A DNA stretch of 64,000 nt from Rhizobium subbaraonis. Lineage in GTDB: Bacteria; Pseudomonadota; Alphaproteobacteria; Rhizobiales; Rhizobiaceae. The stretch is taken from NCBI RefSeq assembly GCF_900220975.1, contig NZ_OBQD01000004.1, forward strand, positions 121,234-185,233. Direction: 5' to 3'. Shown in pieces: positions 24,223 through 35,764 of the stretch. The notes below the pieces were generated by a model that saw only the letters and a list, made by a program, of their open reading frames with translations, made no database searches and was not told the origin of the DNA. The position numbers and the translations under genes were made by a program. Each line of letters begins with the position of its first letter. Position 1 is the first letter of the stretch.

Positions 24223-25872
24223 CTAGCCGATGATGCTGTCGTCGGGGGTGACGCTGGCATATTCCTTGAGCACGATATCGCGGATCGCGGTTTTCAGGAG
24301 CTTGCCGGTCGCCGTGTGCGGCAGTTCGTCGACGATGATCACGTCGTCGGGGATGCTCCATTTGGAGATCCTGCCGGTATAGTGCTCGACCATCTCGTGG
24401 CGGCCGAAGCTCTCGCCGGGCTTCAGGACGACGACGAGGACCGGGCGCTCGCCCCAGCGCGCATCGGGCTTGGCGACGACCGCCGCCTCCTTCACCGCCG
24501 GATGGGCCTGAGCGATGTTCTCCAGTTCGATCGAACTGATCCATTCGCCGCCGGATTTGACGACGTCCTTGGTGCGGTCGACGATCTGGACGAAGCCGTC
24601 CTCGTCCATGGTGACGACGTCGCCGGTGTTGAACCAGCCGGGAACTTCGTGTGCGGCACTTTCCGAAGTGTTGTAGTAGCCGGCGGCGACCCACGGACCG
24701 CGCACCATCATCGCACCGAAGGCCTTGCCGTCTCGGGTGATCGGCTTGCCGTCGGCGCCGTCGACGCGGAACTCCATGCCGTAGACCGGGCGGCCCTGCT
24801 TGGCCTCGAGCATCAGCCTCTGTTCGGGCGTGAGCGACTGATGCTTCGGCATCAGGCAGGCGGCGAGGCCGATCGGGCTGGTCTCGGTCATACCCCAGGC
24901 ATGGCGGACCTTGACGCCCATGTTGTGGAAGCGGCTGATCATGATCGGCGGTGAGGCCGAGCCGCCGATCGCCACCCGCTTCAGGCTGGTGAAGCGCTGG
25001 CCGTGGGCGTCCATCCAGTCGAGCAGGCCGAGCCAGACGGTCGGAACGCCGGCGGTGCAGGTGACGCCTTCGGCTTCGAACAGGGCATGCAGGCTGGCGC
25101 CGTCGAGGTTCGGACCGGGCATGACGAGCTTGGCGCCGGCCATCGGGCCGGAGAAGGGGACGCCCCAGGCATTGACATGGAACATCGGCACGATCGGCGA
25201 GAGCACGTCGTTGGCCGACAGGCCGAGCACATCCGGCATCGAACTCGACATTGCGTGGAGCACGCTGGAGCGATGGCTGTAGAGAACGCCCTTCGGGTCC
25301 CCGGTCGTGCCGGAGGTGTAGCACAGGCCGGAGGCGGTGTTCTCGTCGAATACCGGCCAGTCGTATTCGTCGGACTCACCGGCGATCAGGGTCTCGTAGC
25401 AGGCAAGGTTCGGCAGGGCTTCCGACTTCGGCATGTGCGCCTCGTCGGTCATCATCACGATCGCCTTCATGCCGGAGAGCCGGTCGGCGAGTGCCTCCAG
25501 GATCGGCAGGAAGGTGAGATCGGCGAAGATCACGCTGTCGCCCGCATGCTCGATGATGTAGCCGATCTGCTCGCGGAAGAGCCGCGGATTGATCGTGTGG
25601 CAGACGAGGCCCGAACCGGAGACGCCGTAGTAGAGTTCCAGATAGCGGTAGCCGTTCCAGGCGAGTGTGCCGACGCGGTCGCCGAATTCGAGGCCGAGCC
25701 GCTTCAGCGCGTTGGCGAGCTTCTGGCTGCGCTTCGACAGATCGGCGTAGGTATAGCGGTGGATCGGTCCTTCGACCGTCTTCGACACGATTTCGGTCGT
25801 GCCGTGATAGGTCGCCGCGTGGCGCAGGATGGTCGACACCAGCAGCGGCGAGTTCATCATCATTCCGAGCAT
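24223..25872 (-). CDS. Fatty-acid/acyl-CoA synthetase (AMP-forming)
   Basis: 549 residues. ANL-superfamily motifs: [18 protein letters not shown] (P-loop, about residues 187-204), [33 protein letters not shown] and the catalytic Lys near the end in [10 protein letters not shown]. It activates fatty acids to acyl-CoA, the entry step of the beta-oxidation operon it sits in. The sequence resembles the medium/long-chain ligases of alphaproteobacteria (AlkK/FadD3-like); chain-length preference is unknown. Confidence 0.9.
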   Translation of the reverse strand: MLGMMMNSPLLVSTILRHAATYHGTTEIVSKTVEGPIHRYTYADLSKRSQKLANALKRLGLEFGDRVGTLAWNGYRYLELYYGVSGSGLVCHTINPRLFREQIGYIIEHAGDSVIFADLTFLPILEALADRLSGMKAIVMMTDEAHMPKSEALPNLACYETLIAGESDEYDWPVFDENTASGLCYTSGTTGDPKGVLYSHRSSVLHAMSSSMPDVLGLSANDVLSPIVPMFHVNAWGVPFSGPMAGAKLVMPGPNLDGASLHALFEAEGVTCTAGVPTVWLGLLDWMDAHGQRFTSLKRVAIGGSASPPIMISRFHNMGVKVRHAWGMTETSPIGLAACLMPKHQSLTPEQRLMLEAKQGRPVYGMEFRVDGADGKPITRDGKAFGAMMVRGPWVAAGYYNTSESAAHEVPGWFNTGDVVTMDEDGFVQIVDRTKDVVKSGGEWISSIELENIAQAHPAVKEAAVVAKPDARWGERPVLVVVLKPGESFGRHEMVEHYTGRISKWSIPDDVIIVDELPHTATGKLLKTAIRDIVLKEYASVTPDDSIIG

Positions 25873-25899
25873 GCTACTTCCTCCCTTGGAGTATACGGA

Positions 25900-27660
25900 T
25901 CAGAAAAGGTCTTGGTTCAGGGCAATGATCGAGGTCGCTCCGTTGGCGATCGCGGTTTCGAGGCCGAGGGTCTGCGGCAGCATGCGATCGGCGAAGAAAT
26001 CGGCGACGGCGCATTTGCGGACCTTCGGCGGCGTATCGGCCGCCGCGGCGCTGGCGGCCATCTTCGCCCACATCCAGCCGAAGGCGGTGAGCGCGAAGAG
26101 GCGAAGATAGTCGGTTGCGGCCGAGCCGGCCACGGCCGGATCGCCGCTGCCGGCGAGCAGCAACTCGGTCGTGCGTTCGAGGCGGTCGAGCGCCGAGGCG
26201 GTGGCGGCGACGATCCGCTCTGTGGCGGGAACGAGTGACGCCGCCTGCAGATCCTGCTTGACCAGATCGAAGAAACGTCCGGCGAGTTCCCCGCCTTCCA
26301 TCGGCAGCTTGCGGCCGACGAGATCCATGGCCTGGACGCCGTTGGTGCCCTCGTAGATCTGGGTGATGCGGGCATCGCGCACGAACTGCTCCATGCCCCA
26401 TTCGCGGATATAGCCGTGGCCGCCGAAGACCTGTTGCGAAATCACCGCGGTCTCGAAGCCGAAATCGGTGAAGGCTGCCTTGACCACCGGCGTTAGCAGG
26501 GCGACGAAACCGTCGGCGCGCCGGCGTTCGGCGGGATCGGGATGGCGGGCGGCGATATCCATCTGCATGGCGGTCCAGATCGCCAGCGCCCGGGCGGCGT
26601 CGATGAAGGAACGGCCGGTCAGCAGCATCTTGCGTACGTCGGGATGCTCGATGATCGGGACGGGTCCGCGGCTGCCGTCGAGCGAACGACCCTGCAGGCG
26701 TTCGCGGGCGTAGCTGGCGGCCTTCTGATTGGCGGCTTCGGCGATGCCGAGACCCTGAATGCCGACGAACAGGCGTTCCGCATTCATCATCGTGAACATC
26801 GCATTCAGGCCGCGGCCCGGTTCGCCGACGAGCCAGCCGATAGCGCCGTCATAGTTCATGACGCAGGTCGGTTGGGCATGGATGCCCATCTTGTGCTCGA
26901 GCGAGCCGACCGACATGCCGTTGCGGGCGCCGAGGGAACCGTCGTCTTCGACGAGGAATTTCGGCGAGAGGAACAGGCTAATGCCCTTAACGCCCTTCGG
27001 TGCGTCGGGCAGGCGGGCGAGCACCAGATGGATGATGTTGCCGCCGAAATCCTGGTCGCCGGAAGAGATGAAGATCTTGGTGCCCTTGATCTTGTAGGAG
27101 CCGTCGCCGACGGGCTCGGCGCGGGCCGTGAGCAGACCGAGATCGGTGCCGGCGGAAGATTCCGTCAGCGCCATGGCCCCGGTCCATTCGCCGGAAATCA
27201 TCTTCGGCAGGTATTTCGCCTTCAACTCGTCGCTGGCGTGATGCTCGATCGCCTCGACGGCGCCGCGCGTCAGGCCCGGGAAAAGGCCGAAGGAGAGATT
27301 GGCGGAAGACAGCATCTCGTCGAGCAGGATCTGGGTTGCGCGCGGCAGGCCCTGGCCGCCGAATTCCGGCGCGCCGGACAGCCCGGCCCAACCGGCCTCG
27401 ACAAAGGCCTTGTAGGCGTCTGCGATGCCCTTCGGGGTGGAGACGAGGCCGTTTTCGAGCTTGCAGCCTTCTTCGTCGGCCGGGCGGTTCAAGGGTTCCA
27501 GCACGCCGGCGCAAAACTTGCCGCCTTCCTCGAGCACAGAGACGGCGAGTTCGGCGCTCACTTCCTCGTAGCCCGGCAGCGTCTGCATCTGGCCGTCGAA
27601 ATCCAGCACGTCGTTCAGCAGGAAGGCGATGTCGTCGATCGGGGGATTGTAGGATGCCAT
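25900..27660 (-). CDS. Acyl-CoA dehydrogenase, long form
   Basis: 586 residues, the size of acyl-CoA dehydrogenases with an extra C-terminal domain. Seen: MALTESSAGTDLGLLTARAEPVGDG (FAD-binding), QQVFGGHGYIREWGMEQFVRDARITQIYEGTNGVQAMDLVGRKL. The catalytic base is likely the Glu in YEGTNG. It performs the first oxidation of beta-oxidation and passes electrons through ETF to the ETF-quinone oxidoreductase of the same operon. Confidence 0.92.
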   Translation of the reverse strand: MASYNPPIDDIAFLLNDVLDFDGQMQTLPGYEEVSAELAVSVLEEGGKFCAGVLEPLNRPADEEGCKLENGLVSTPKGIADAYKAFVEAGWAGLSGAPEFGGQGLPRATQILLDEMLSSANLSFGLFPGLTRGAVEAIEHHASDELKAKYLPKMISGEWTGAMALTESSAGTDLGLLTARAEPVGDGSYKIKGTKIFISSGDQDFGGNIIHLVLARLPDAPKGVKGISLFLSPKFLVEDDGSLGARNGMSVGSLEHKMGIHAQPTCVMNYDGAIGWLVGEPGRGLNAMFTMMNAERLFVGIQGLGIAEAANQKAASYARERLQGRSLDGSRGPVPIIEHPDVRKMLLTGRSFIDAARALAIWTAMQMDIAARHPDPAERRRADGFVALLTPVVKAAFTDFGFETAVISQQVFGGHGYIREWGMEQFVRDARITQIYEGTNGVQAMDLVGRKLPMEGGELAGRFFDLVKQDLQAASLVPATERIVAATASALDRLERTTELLLAGSGDPAVAGSAATDYLRLFALTAFGWMWAKMAASAAAADTPPKVRKCAVADFFADRMLPQTLGLETAIANGATSIIALNQDLF

Positions 27661-27681
27661 GTCGTTGTTCTTCCTTGGCGA

Positions 27682-29979
27682 TCAGTTGCGCAGCGGTTTG
27701 CCGGTGGTGAGCATGTGCTTCACCCGGTCCACGGTTTCCGGCGTCTCGAAGAGGGCAATGAAGGCCCGGCGTTCGAGGGCGATGATCTCGTCCTCGGTCG
27801 TCGGCTTCAACGGGTCGGCGTTCGGTCCGCCGCTCAAGACATCGATCAGCGCCGCGCCGACGACCTTGTCGTGGGCGGTGGCGCGGCCCGCGAGCGCTTC
27901 GCTCTCGACGATGTTGCGCATTGCCGAGGCGCCGGACGGACCGGACAGCGGTAATTGCGGCGGTTCCGGCGCGACGTAGCCGTCCACCAGCGACAGGGCT
28001 TTCTCTTTGGCGTCGGCCAGAAGGCGGTCACGGTTCATCGTGACACCATCGGTCGCCCTGAGGAAGCCGAGGCCGCGGGCCTCGAAGGCGCTGCCGGAGA
28101 CCTGAGCCGGGGCGATGAGGTTGAAGGTGGCGATCGCGGGCGCGACCGGTCCCTTGGTGCCGCCGGCGAGCCCATATTGGCGGACCAGCATTTCCTTGCA
28201 GCCGCCCCAGCCCGGCACGACGCCGATGCGGGTTTCGACGAGGCCGATCGAGAGTTCGGCATGGGCCTGGATCGCGTCGCAATGGAGCAGGATCTCGCAG
28301 CCGCCGCCGAAGGCGAGCCCGGAGGGAGCGCCGACGACCGGGAAGGGCGCGTATTTGACAGCCATGAAGGTCCGGTGCCCCTTGTCGATGAACTTGCCGA
28401 GTGCTTCGGAACCGCCGGTCTCGACGGTTTCGAGGAAGACCCGGAGATCCGCGCCGGCGCTGTAGACGGGCGAATCCGAACCGATCACCAGTGCCTTGAA
28501 GCTCCTGCCGACCTCACCGAGCGCCGCATCGATCGCGTCGAGCAGGGCTTCGGAGAAGGTGTTCATCTTGGTGCGGAACTCGAGGCAGGCGACACCGTCG
28601 CCGAGATCCCAGAGCGCGGCGCAGCCATAGTCGACCACCGGCTTGCTCGAAAGCTTCACGTCGGCGATGGTGATGACGCCCTCGCCGCGCATGACCGGGC
28701 GAACGGCGCCATCGGGCAACAGGCAGCTCCGCCTGCCATCGACGACGCTGTAGAATCCGCCCTTTGCGGCGGCGAGCGCCAGATAGGCGGGAACAGTGAG
28801 ACCGCGCGCCTCGAGCCGGTCCACCAGCCAGCCGGCGCCGAGGCGGTCGATCAGTTCGAACGGTCCCTGCTTCCAGCCATAGCCGGTGCGCATGGCGTCA
28901 TCCACCGCGTCGGGGCGATCGGCGATTTCCGGAACGAGGGCGGCGGCATAGGCCAGCGATTTTTCCATGACGACGGAGGCGTAGCATCCGCCGGGGCCGG
29001 GATGTTCCATCAAGGCGCGCGCATCGCCCTTCGCGGCATCCAGGCTTTCGGAGGCGACCTTCTTCATCGGCCGGTAGTCGCCGGTCTTAAGGTCGGTGAT
29101 GTCGCGGGTCTTGCGGTCGGCCGAAAGACGGACGAAACCGGCGCCGCTCTTTCGGCCGAGACGGTTTTCCGCGATCATTTTCGCGATCAGCGCCGGCTCG
29201 GCGTCATAGTCGTGGATCGCGTCGGTCTTCGGCAGGGCGTTCTGCAGGCTGCGCAGGATGGTCGGCATCAGGTCGATGCCGACGAGATCGAGCAGGCCGA
29301 AGATTCCGGTCGAGGGAATGCCGAAAGGCTTGCCGATGATGGCATCGGCTTCCTCGACGTCGAGGCCCATGGCGATCGCCTCGTTCTGGGCGACGACCAT
29401 CCAGTAATTGCCGATGCGGTTGCCGATGAAGCCGGGCGTGTCCTTGCAGACGACGACCGTCTTGCCGAGGCCGCGATCGGCGAAGTCATGGATTTTCGCG
29501 GTCACGTCCGGCCGGGTCTTCGGGCCGGAGACAAGTTCCAGAAGCCGCATGATGCGCGGCGGATTGAAGAAGTGGGTGATGAGGAAATCGGCGGCGAAGC
29601 TTTCCGGCAGGCCGTCCGTCAACGCGGCGAGCGGGATGGTCGAGGTGTTGGAGGAGACGATCGAACCGGGTTTGCGCACCGCGTCGATCGCCTTGTAGAG
29701 GGCCTGCTTGATCTCCAGCCGTTCGGCGACGGCCTCGACGATCCAGTCGGCGTCGGCGAGCAGGCCCATATCGTCGCCGGTCGATCCGGTGGTGATGCGG
29801 CCGGCAAAGCTCTTGTCCATGAAGCCGTTCGCCTTCAGCTGGCGGGCGACGCCGCCGTCGGCGAATTTCTTTTCGATGTCGAGCAGCACGACCTCGATGC
29901 CGGCATTGGCGAGATGGGCGGCGATGCCGGAACCCATGACACCGGCGCCGATGACGCCGGCCTTGGTGATCTTCGTCAT
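27682..29979 (-). CDS. 3-hydroxyacyl-CoA dehydrogenase / enoyl-CoA hydratase, FadN type
   Basis: 765 residues from the ATG at 29979 (MTKITKAGVIGAGVMGSG); longer starts would overlap fadA. The dehydrogenase comes first (NAD site GAGVMGSGIAAHLANAG; DTPGFIGNRIGNYW) and the hydratase domain is C-terminal (YSAGADLRVF, GLAFGGGCEILLHCD, ETRIGVVPGWGG). This order is the reverse of E. coli FadB and matches FadN. The thiolase gene ends one base before the start. Confidence 0.9.
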   Translation of the reverse strand: MTKITKAGVIGAGVMGSGIAAHLANAGIEVVLLDIEKKFADGGVARQLKANGFMDKSFAGRITTGSTGDDMGLLADADWIVEAVAERLEIKQALYKAIDAVRKPGSIVSSNTSTIPLAALTDGLPESFAADFLITHFFNPPRIMRLLELVSGPKTRPDVTAKIHDFADRGLGKTVVVCKDTPGFIGNRIGNYWMVVAQNEAIAMGLDVEEADAIIGKPFGIPSTGIFGLLDLVGIDLMPTILRSLQNALPKTDAIHDYDAEPALIAKMIAENRLGRKSGAGFVRLSADRKTRDITDLKTGDYRPMKKVASESLDAAKGDARALMEHPGPGGCYASVVMEKSLAYAAALVPEIADRPDAVDDAMRTGYGWKQGPFELIDRLGAGWLVDRLEARGLTVPAYLALAAAKGGFYSVVDGRRSCLLPDGAVRPVMRGEGVITIADVKLSSKPVVDYGCAALWDLGDGVACLEFRTKMNTFSEALLDAIDAALGEVGRSFKALVIGSDSPVYSAGADLRVFLETVETGGSEALGKFIDKGHRTFMAVKYAPFPVVGAPSGLAFGGGCEILLHCDAIQAHAELSIGLVETRIGVVPGWGGCKEMLVRQYGLAGGTKGPVAPAIATFNLIAPAQVSGSAFEARGLGFLRATDGVTMNRDRLLADAKEKALSLVDGYVAPEPPQLPLSGPSGASAMRNIVESEALAGRATAHDKVVGAALIDVLSGGPNADPLKPTTEDEIIALERRAFIALFETPETVDRVKHMLTTGKPLRN

Positions 29980-29980
29980 C

Positions 29981-31102
<1,122 letters not shown>

Positions 31103-31130
31103 TCAGATCTTCCTTTTCATGACGGGGGCG

Positions 31131-32807
31131 TCACATGTTCGGATAGTTCGGTCCGCCGCCGCCTTCGGGCGGGACCCAGGTAATGTTCTGCGCGGGATCC
31201 TTGATGTCGCAGGTCTTGCAGTGAACGCAGTTCTGCGCGTTGATGACGAAGCGCGGTTCGGCGTGGTTTTCCGCGTCGTCGTGGACCACCTCGTAGACGC
31301 CGGCCGGACAGTAGAGCCGGGCGGGCTCGCCATAGAGCGGCAGGTTGCGGCCGATCGGGATCGACGGATCGGCGAGCCGCAAATGAACCGGCTGATCCTC
31401 GACGTGGTTCGTGTTCGACAGGAACACGGAGGACAGCCGGTCGAAGGTCAGGACGCCGTCCGGCTTGGGATAACGGATCGGGGTGACCTCCGAGATCGGT
31501 TTCAGGCTTTCGAAATCGGCCTTCCTGTGCCTGAGCGTGCCGAAGGGCGAGAGGCCGGTCAGCGTCTGCAGCCACATGTCGATGCCGCCCAGCGCGACGC
31601 CGAGGGCCGTGCCGAAGCGGGACCAGAGCGGCTTGACGTTGCGCACCGGCTTCAGGTCGCGGCCGATGACGGAGGCGCGCCAGCCGTTTTCGTAGTCGTC
31701 CAGCGCATCGGCAGCACGGCCGAATTTCAGCGCGGCGAAGGCCGCCTCCGCCGCCTGGATGCCGGAATGGATGGCGTTGTGGCTGCCCTTGATGCGCGGC
31801 ACGTTCATGAAGCCGGCAGCGCAGCCGACCAGCGCGCCGCCCGGAAAGGCGAGCCTGGGCACCGACTGCCAGCCGCCCTCGGTCAGGGCGCGGGCGCCAT
31901 AGGCGATGCGTTTGCCGCCCTCGAAGGTTTCGCGGATCAGGGGGTGGGTCTTGAAACGCTGGAATTCCTCGAAGGGAGAGAGCGTGGGGTTCTTGTAATC
32001 GAGATGCAGCACGAAGCCGACGGTCACGAGATTGTCTTCGAAGTGATAGAGGAAGGAGCCGCCGCCCGTCTTCAGGTCGAGCGGCCAGCCGAAGGAATGC
32101 TGGACGAGGCCGGGGCGGAACTTCTGCGGGTCGATCTGCCAGAGTTCCTTGATGCCGATGCCGAATTTCTGCGGCGAGCGGCCCTCCATCAGATCGAAGC
32201 GGGCCAGAAGCTGCTTGGTCAGGCTGCCGCGCGCGCCCTCGGCGAAGAGGGTGTATTTCGCCCGCAATTCCATGCCCGGCGTATGGTCGTCCTTGGCCTT
32301 GCCGTCGCGATCGATGCCCATGTCGCCGGTGGCGATGCCGGCGACCGCGCCGTTTTCGTCGTAGAGCACTTCGGTCGCGGCGAAGCCCGGATAGATCTCC
32401 ACGCCAAGGGCTTCCGCATGCGCCGCCAGATAGCGGGCGACATTGCCGAGCGAGCCGATGAAATTGCCATGATTGCTCATCAGCGGCGGCATGAAGGCAT
32501 TCGGAAGGCGGATATGGCCGGCCGGCCCGAGAAAATAGAAACGGTCGTCGGAAACCTCGGTCTTCAGCGGGCGTTCCGGATCCTTTCGCCATTCGGGCAG
32601 AAGCCGGTCGAGGCCGGAGGGATCGATGACCGCGCCAGAGAGGATATGCGCGCCGACCTCGGAGCCCTTCTCCACGACGACCACGGAGAGATCCGCGCCC
32701 TTTTCATCGGCGAGCTGTTTGAGGCGGATCGCGGCGGCAAGCCCGGCGGGTCCGGCACCGACGATGACGATGTCGAAATCCATCGATTCGCGCAGATTGT
32801 CGCTCAC
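31131..32807 (-). CDS. Electron-transfer flavoprotein-ubiquinone oxidoreductase
   Basis: 558 residues from the GTG at 32807, chosen for AGGAGGAG seven bases upstream; ATG at 32783 is the alternative. FAD site DIVIVGAGPAGLAAAIRLK near the N-terminus and a C-terminal [4Fe-4S] cluster region: CPAGVYE, NAQNCVHCKTCDIKDP. It passes electrons from acyl-CoA dehydrogenase via ETF to quinone in the membrane. Genes for ETF itself (etfAB) are not in the operon, so the host must supply them. Confidence 0.92.
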   Translation of the reverse strand: MSDNLRESMDFDIVIVGAGPAGLAAAIRLKQLADEKGADLSVVVVEKGSEVGAHILSGAVIDPSGLDRLLPEWRKDPERPLKTEVSDDRFYFLGPAGHIRLPNAFMPPLMSNHGNFIGSLGNVARYLAAHAEALGVEIYPGFAATEVLYDENGAVAGIATGDMGIDRDGKAKDDHTPGMELRAKYTLFAEGARGSLTKQLLARFDLMEGRSPQKFGIGIKELWQIDPQKFRPGLVQHSFGWPLDLKTGGGSFLYHFEDNLVTVGFVLHLDYKNPTLSPFEEFQRFKTHPLIRETFEGGKRIAYGARALTEGGWQSVPRLAFPGGALVGCAAGFMNVPRIKGSHNAIHSGIQAAEAAFAALKFGRAADALDDYENGWRASVIGRDLKPVRNVKPLWSRFGTALGVALGGIDMWLQTLTGLSPFGTLRHRKADFESLKPISEVTPIRYPKPDGVLTFDRLSSVFLSNTNHVEDQPVHLRLADPSIPIGRNLPLYGEPARLYCPAGVYEVVHDDAENHAEPRFVINAQNCVHCKTCDIKDPAQNITWVPPEGGGGPNYPNM

Positions 32808-32837
32808 CCGGTCTCCTCCTCTTGACGCTGTCAATCC

Positions 32838-32857
32838 TGTATCAAACGATTGTTACA
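32838..32857. promoter_or_regulatory. Candidate TetR operator for the fatty acid operon
   Basis: The 20-bp near-palindrome follows TGTAnCAAnCGnTTGnTACA, with 16 of 20 symmetric positions. It lies in the divergent space between the ETF-QO start (32807) and the TetR gene, so one site could control both directions. The length and symmetry fit a TetR dimer pair; acyl-CoA would be the natural inducer. Confidence 0.6.
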
Positions 32858-32971
32858 TTTGGCAAGCTGAATCTTTACCGGCATGATGCCGGTGAGGTAA
32901 GGCTTGTGAAACGATGTCGGTCGGCGCTTCGCGCGGCCGGCCTACAAGTGAAACGGGAAGCGAGAACCAGA

Positions 32972-33628
32972 ATGAAGGACGCGGGAGGTGGGGTCTCTAC
33001 CCTGCGTGACAGTCTTGCCGCCGCAATGGCCGGCGGCGAGTTGAGCGAGCGGCATTGTGAAATCCTCGAGGCCGCCGCCGGCTTGTTCGCCGAAAGGGGC
33101 TATGCGGCGACCTCCGTGCGCGATATCGGCGAGAAGGTCGGCCTGCTGGGCGGTTCGCTCTATCACTACATCAAGTCCAAGGAAGCCTTGTTCGTTCGCA
33201 TCCACGACATGGCGCTGCAGGTGGCCGGGGACCGGATAGCGACGGCCATGGCGGGCAAGACAGATCCGTGGGAGCGTCTCGAGGCGGCTTGCGTCACGAT
33301 GCTGGAAATCCAGCTCGATCCGCACTCTCTGACCATGCCGTTGATGAATGATTTCGCTTCCGCGCCGCCGGAAATACGCGAGCGGCTGGTGGCGAAGCGC
33401 GATGCCTTCGAAGCGATATTCCGTGAGCTGATCCCGGGGTTGCCGCTCGACCCGGCGCTCGACCGCGGCGTCTACCGTCTGCTGCTGCTGACATTGCTCA
33501 ACAATGTCAGCAGCTGGTACCGCCAGGGCGGCATGAGCCCGGAGGATATCGGCCGGCAGATCGTGAGGATCTTCCGCCACGATGTTAAGGAAAAAGAGGG
33601 CGTAGAGCGAGTATCTCCGGCGAGATGA
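32972..33628 (+). CDS. TetR-family regulator of the fatty acid operon
   Basis: 218 residues from the ATG at 32972; in-frame GTG codons upstream (for example 32949) could add residues. N-terminal DNA-binding domain: ILEAAAGLFAERGYAATSVRDIGEKVGLLGGSLYHYIKSKEALF. The C-terminal domain resembles FadR/KstR2-type ligand domains. It is divergent from the beta-oxidation operon, with an operator-like palindrome between them, hence probably its acyl-CoA-responsive repressor. Confidence 0.87.
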   Translation: MKDAGGGVSTLRDSLAAAMAGGELSERHCEILEAAAGLFAERGYAATSVRDIGEKVGLLGGSLYHYIKSKEALFVRIHDMALQVAGDRIATAMAGKTDPWERLEAACVTMLEIQLDPHSLTMPLMNDFASAPPEIRERLVAKRDAFEAIFRELIPGLPLDPALDRGVYRLLLLTLLNNVSSWYRQGGMSPEDIGRQIVRIFRHDVKEKEGVERVSPAR

Positions 33629-33856
33629 AACCCCGTCGCCGACAAGCTATCACGAGATGAGACAGAAATCCGGACCGCAAACAACAACGGTTTAAGAGAC
33701 CATCAAGAGCATCCGCCGGGCGAGGTGCAAGCATCACTCGGTCGAGAACCAAAGCCCGGTGATCGTATTTTGGTAGATCCTGCTCCTCCTCGGTTCTCCG
33801 CAACTGCGACCGCGGTCAACGGATCTCGCTCTTGGCCTCCAGAAGCTCCTTCGACG
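33629..33856. other. No gene recognised between TetR and the IS6 element
   Basis: About 230 bases with only short, unconvincing frames. It probably is the remaining native flank of the fatty acid cluster. Confidence 0.5.
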
Positions 33857-34662
33857 GCATCGTAAACTTAACGGAATTTGGAGCTTGTTGGGCGATGCTG
33901 GGGCATGACAGACCGTGATCCCCTCTACCGACGCCATCGCTTTCCAGCCGAAATCATTGCCCACGCTGTGTGGCTCTATTTCCGCTTCCCACTGAGCTTG
34001 CGAATGGTCGAGGACATGCTGGCGGCCCGTGGCATCATCGTTTCACATCAGACGGTCCGACTATGGGCGGAGAAGTTCGGTCGCGCCTTCGCCAACGACA
34101 TCCGCGGACGGGTGTCCGGCCGGTTCGGCGACAAATGGTATCTCGACGAGGTCGTCATTTCGATCCGTGGCAAAAAGCATTGGCTGTGGCGCGCCGTCAA
34201 TCAGGATGGTTTCGTTCTCGATGTTCTGGTGCAAAGTCGCCGCAACGCCAAGGCGGCAACGCGCCTGATGCGCAAGCTGTTGAGGGGCCAGGGCCGGGCG
34301 CCACGGGTAATGATCACCGACAAGCTTCGATCCTATGACGCGGCAAGGCGAGAGATCATGCCGGGTGTGGAGCATCGTTCCCACAAAGGCCTGAACAATC
34401 GGGCGGAAAATTCCCATCAACCGATCCGACGACGAGAGCGGATCATGAAGCGGTTCAAATCGACCCGACATTTGCAGCGCTTCGTCTCTATCCACGATCC
34501 GATTGCAAACCTCTTTCATATTCCCCGTCACGACATCTCCTCCGGCCATCATCGCGAATTGCACGCCGCTGCAATGGACCAATGGGCAAAAATCGCTCGA
34601 CTATAACCTGCCGCAGATACCCTGCATCCCAGCTCGCCTCGCAACGGTTAAGTTTACGATGC
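33857..34662 (+). mobile_element. IS6-family insertion sequence (about 806 bp)
   Basis: Terminal inverted repeats GCATCGTAAACTTAAC (33857-33872) and GTTAAGTTTACGATGC (34647-34662) are perfect over 16 bases. The flanking 8 bases differ (CTTCGACG left, AATCACAT right), so there is no target duplication; the element marks a recombination or deletion junction. Its right end truncates a tyrosine recombinase gene. Confidence 0.88.
33905..34606 (+). CDS. IS6-family transposase
   Basis: 233 residues from the ATG at 33905. DDE motif: Asp in WYLDEVVISIRGKKHWLWRAV, Asp in VMITDKLRSYDAA, Glu in QPIRRRERIMKRFKS. Length and motifs are complete, so it is probably active. IS6 elements move by replicative cointegration and often mobilise neighbouring DNA. 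Confidence 0.93.
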   Translation: MTDRDPLYRRHRFPAEIIAHAVWLYFRFPLSLRMVEDMLAARGIIVSHQTVRLWAEKFGRAFANDIRGRVSGRFGDKWYLDEVVISIRGKKHWLWRAVNQDGFVLDVLVQSRRNAKAATRLMRKLLRGQGRAPRVMITDKLRSYDAARREIMPGVEHRSHKGLNNRAENSHQPIRRRERIMKRFKSTRHLQRFVSIHDPIANLFHIPRHDISSGHHRELHAAAMDQWAKIARL

Positions 34663-35286
34663 AATCACATGCCCTGATAGGTCCGTTGTGACGCAACCCA
34701 TGATGTGGAGATATCGCAGCAGCGAGCGAAGCCGCTCCGCGACAGACTTCAGCGAGCCGCGCGTCAGTTTCGGCGCGCGCAGATCCATGTAACGGTCTAT
34801 GTCAACGATGCTCAGACCCGCCAAGCCGCCGCTTCCGCAATCGATCTGCCAGGCAAGAAAGTTCCGGGCTTCCCACATCAGCGCTGCGACGCTGGAGCGA
34901 GCCAACCCGCGTTCCTCACGCAGCCAGATTTCGTATTCGTCGCAAACTGCAAATCGGGCCACATCGGCCGCGCAGATAGGCTCGATTGCTGGCGGCCATT
35001 GACCGTGAGCAAGTCGCAACAACGCATGAATCCCGGAACGCGGAACCTTGTACCAGCGTGCGCTGGGACGTCGACCACGCTCCTTTTCGAACTTTACGAT
35101 CGCGTGCCGCAGGTATTGCTCTACCTGCACGTCGATCACGTCTGCGACCGGGACGCCCCGCAGTACCAGATAATCGAGAAATCCAGATGCGTAGGTGCAG
35201 TAATTCCTCACCACGACCGGGCTGTATCCCTGACTGAGAAGCGAGGAATTGAGTGCGGAAATAAGTTCGTGATGGTTATCGAGCAT
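34654..35286 (-). pseudogene. Tyrosine recombinase, truncated after the core-binding domain
   Basis: About 200 residues with two SAM-like N-terminal segments (GYSPVVVRNYCTYASGFLDYL; LREERGLARSSVAALMWEAR). The catalytic domain with R-H-R-Y is missing because the gene runs into the IS6 right end. Such genes belong to transposon-type recombinase sets. Remnant only. Confidence 0.8.
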
Positions 35287-35377
35287 TGGCGGGTCCTCTG
35301 TTGGTCAATTGACCCGCAGAGGTTCGGCACCAAATAATGCAAAGCAAGCCCATCCGAAAACGGCGAAAATCCGCCGA

Positions 35378-35698
35378 TCAGGCCGCGTTCCTCCGCATTA
35401 TGGAGACCTCGTGATTAGTCCGCTTATGGCGAGGTGACCATAATTTGACAAATGGCTTCACATATTGAGGACTCACGATCTTCACGTTGTGGCCCAACTC
35501 TTCAAATTGGCGGGCCCAGCAAAATGCTCCTGTGCAGGCTTCGATCGCGACGGTGCAGGGCTCAATCCCGGCCAGCACCGAAAGTAGTTGGTCGCGCATG
35601 ACCCGCCGTTTGAAAATCGCATTGCCCTTGCGATCAACGCCATGCAGCTGGAAGACATTCTTCGCCAGATCAATACCAAGTACATCGATGGTCATCAT
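35378..35698 (-). pseudogene. IS110-family transposase, N-terminal remnant
   Basis: Begins MMTIDVLGIDLAKNVFQLHG and includes VAIEACTGAFCWARQFEELG and SPQYVKPFVK, then departs from the family. About 80 of the usual ~340 residues are left. It differs from the intact IS110 gene at 22352, so it is a second element. It abuts the right half of the IS3 orfA. Confidence 0.83.
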
Positions 35699-35764
35699 TC
35701 CTCTCCTTCGACTGCCGGTTGCACAACGATGCTCCGGGGTGGGAGAGCCGTCCATCCCATTAGC

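Noticed and set aside
33857-34662. Composite IS6 transposon carrying the fatty acid operon
   Set aside because: Only one IS6 copy is present and its flanks do not match; no second copy lies to the left of the operon.
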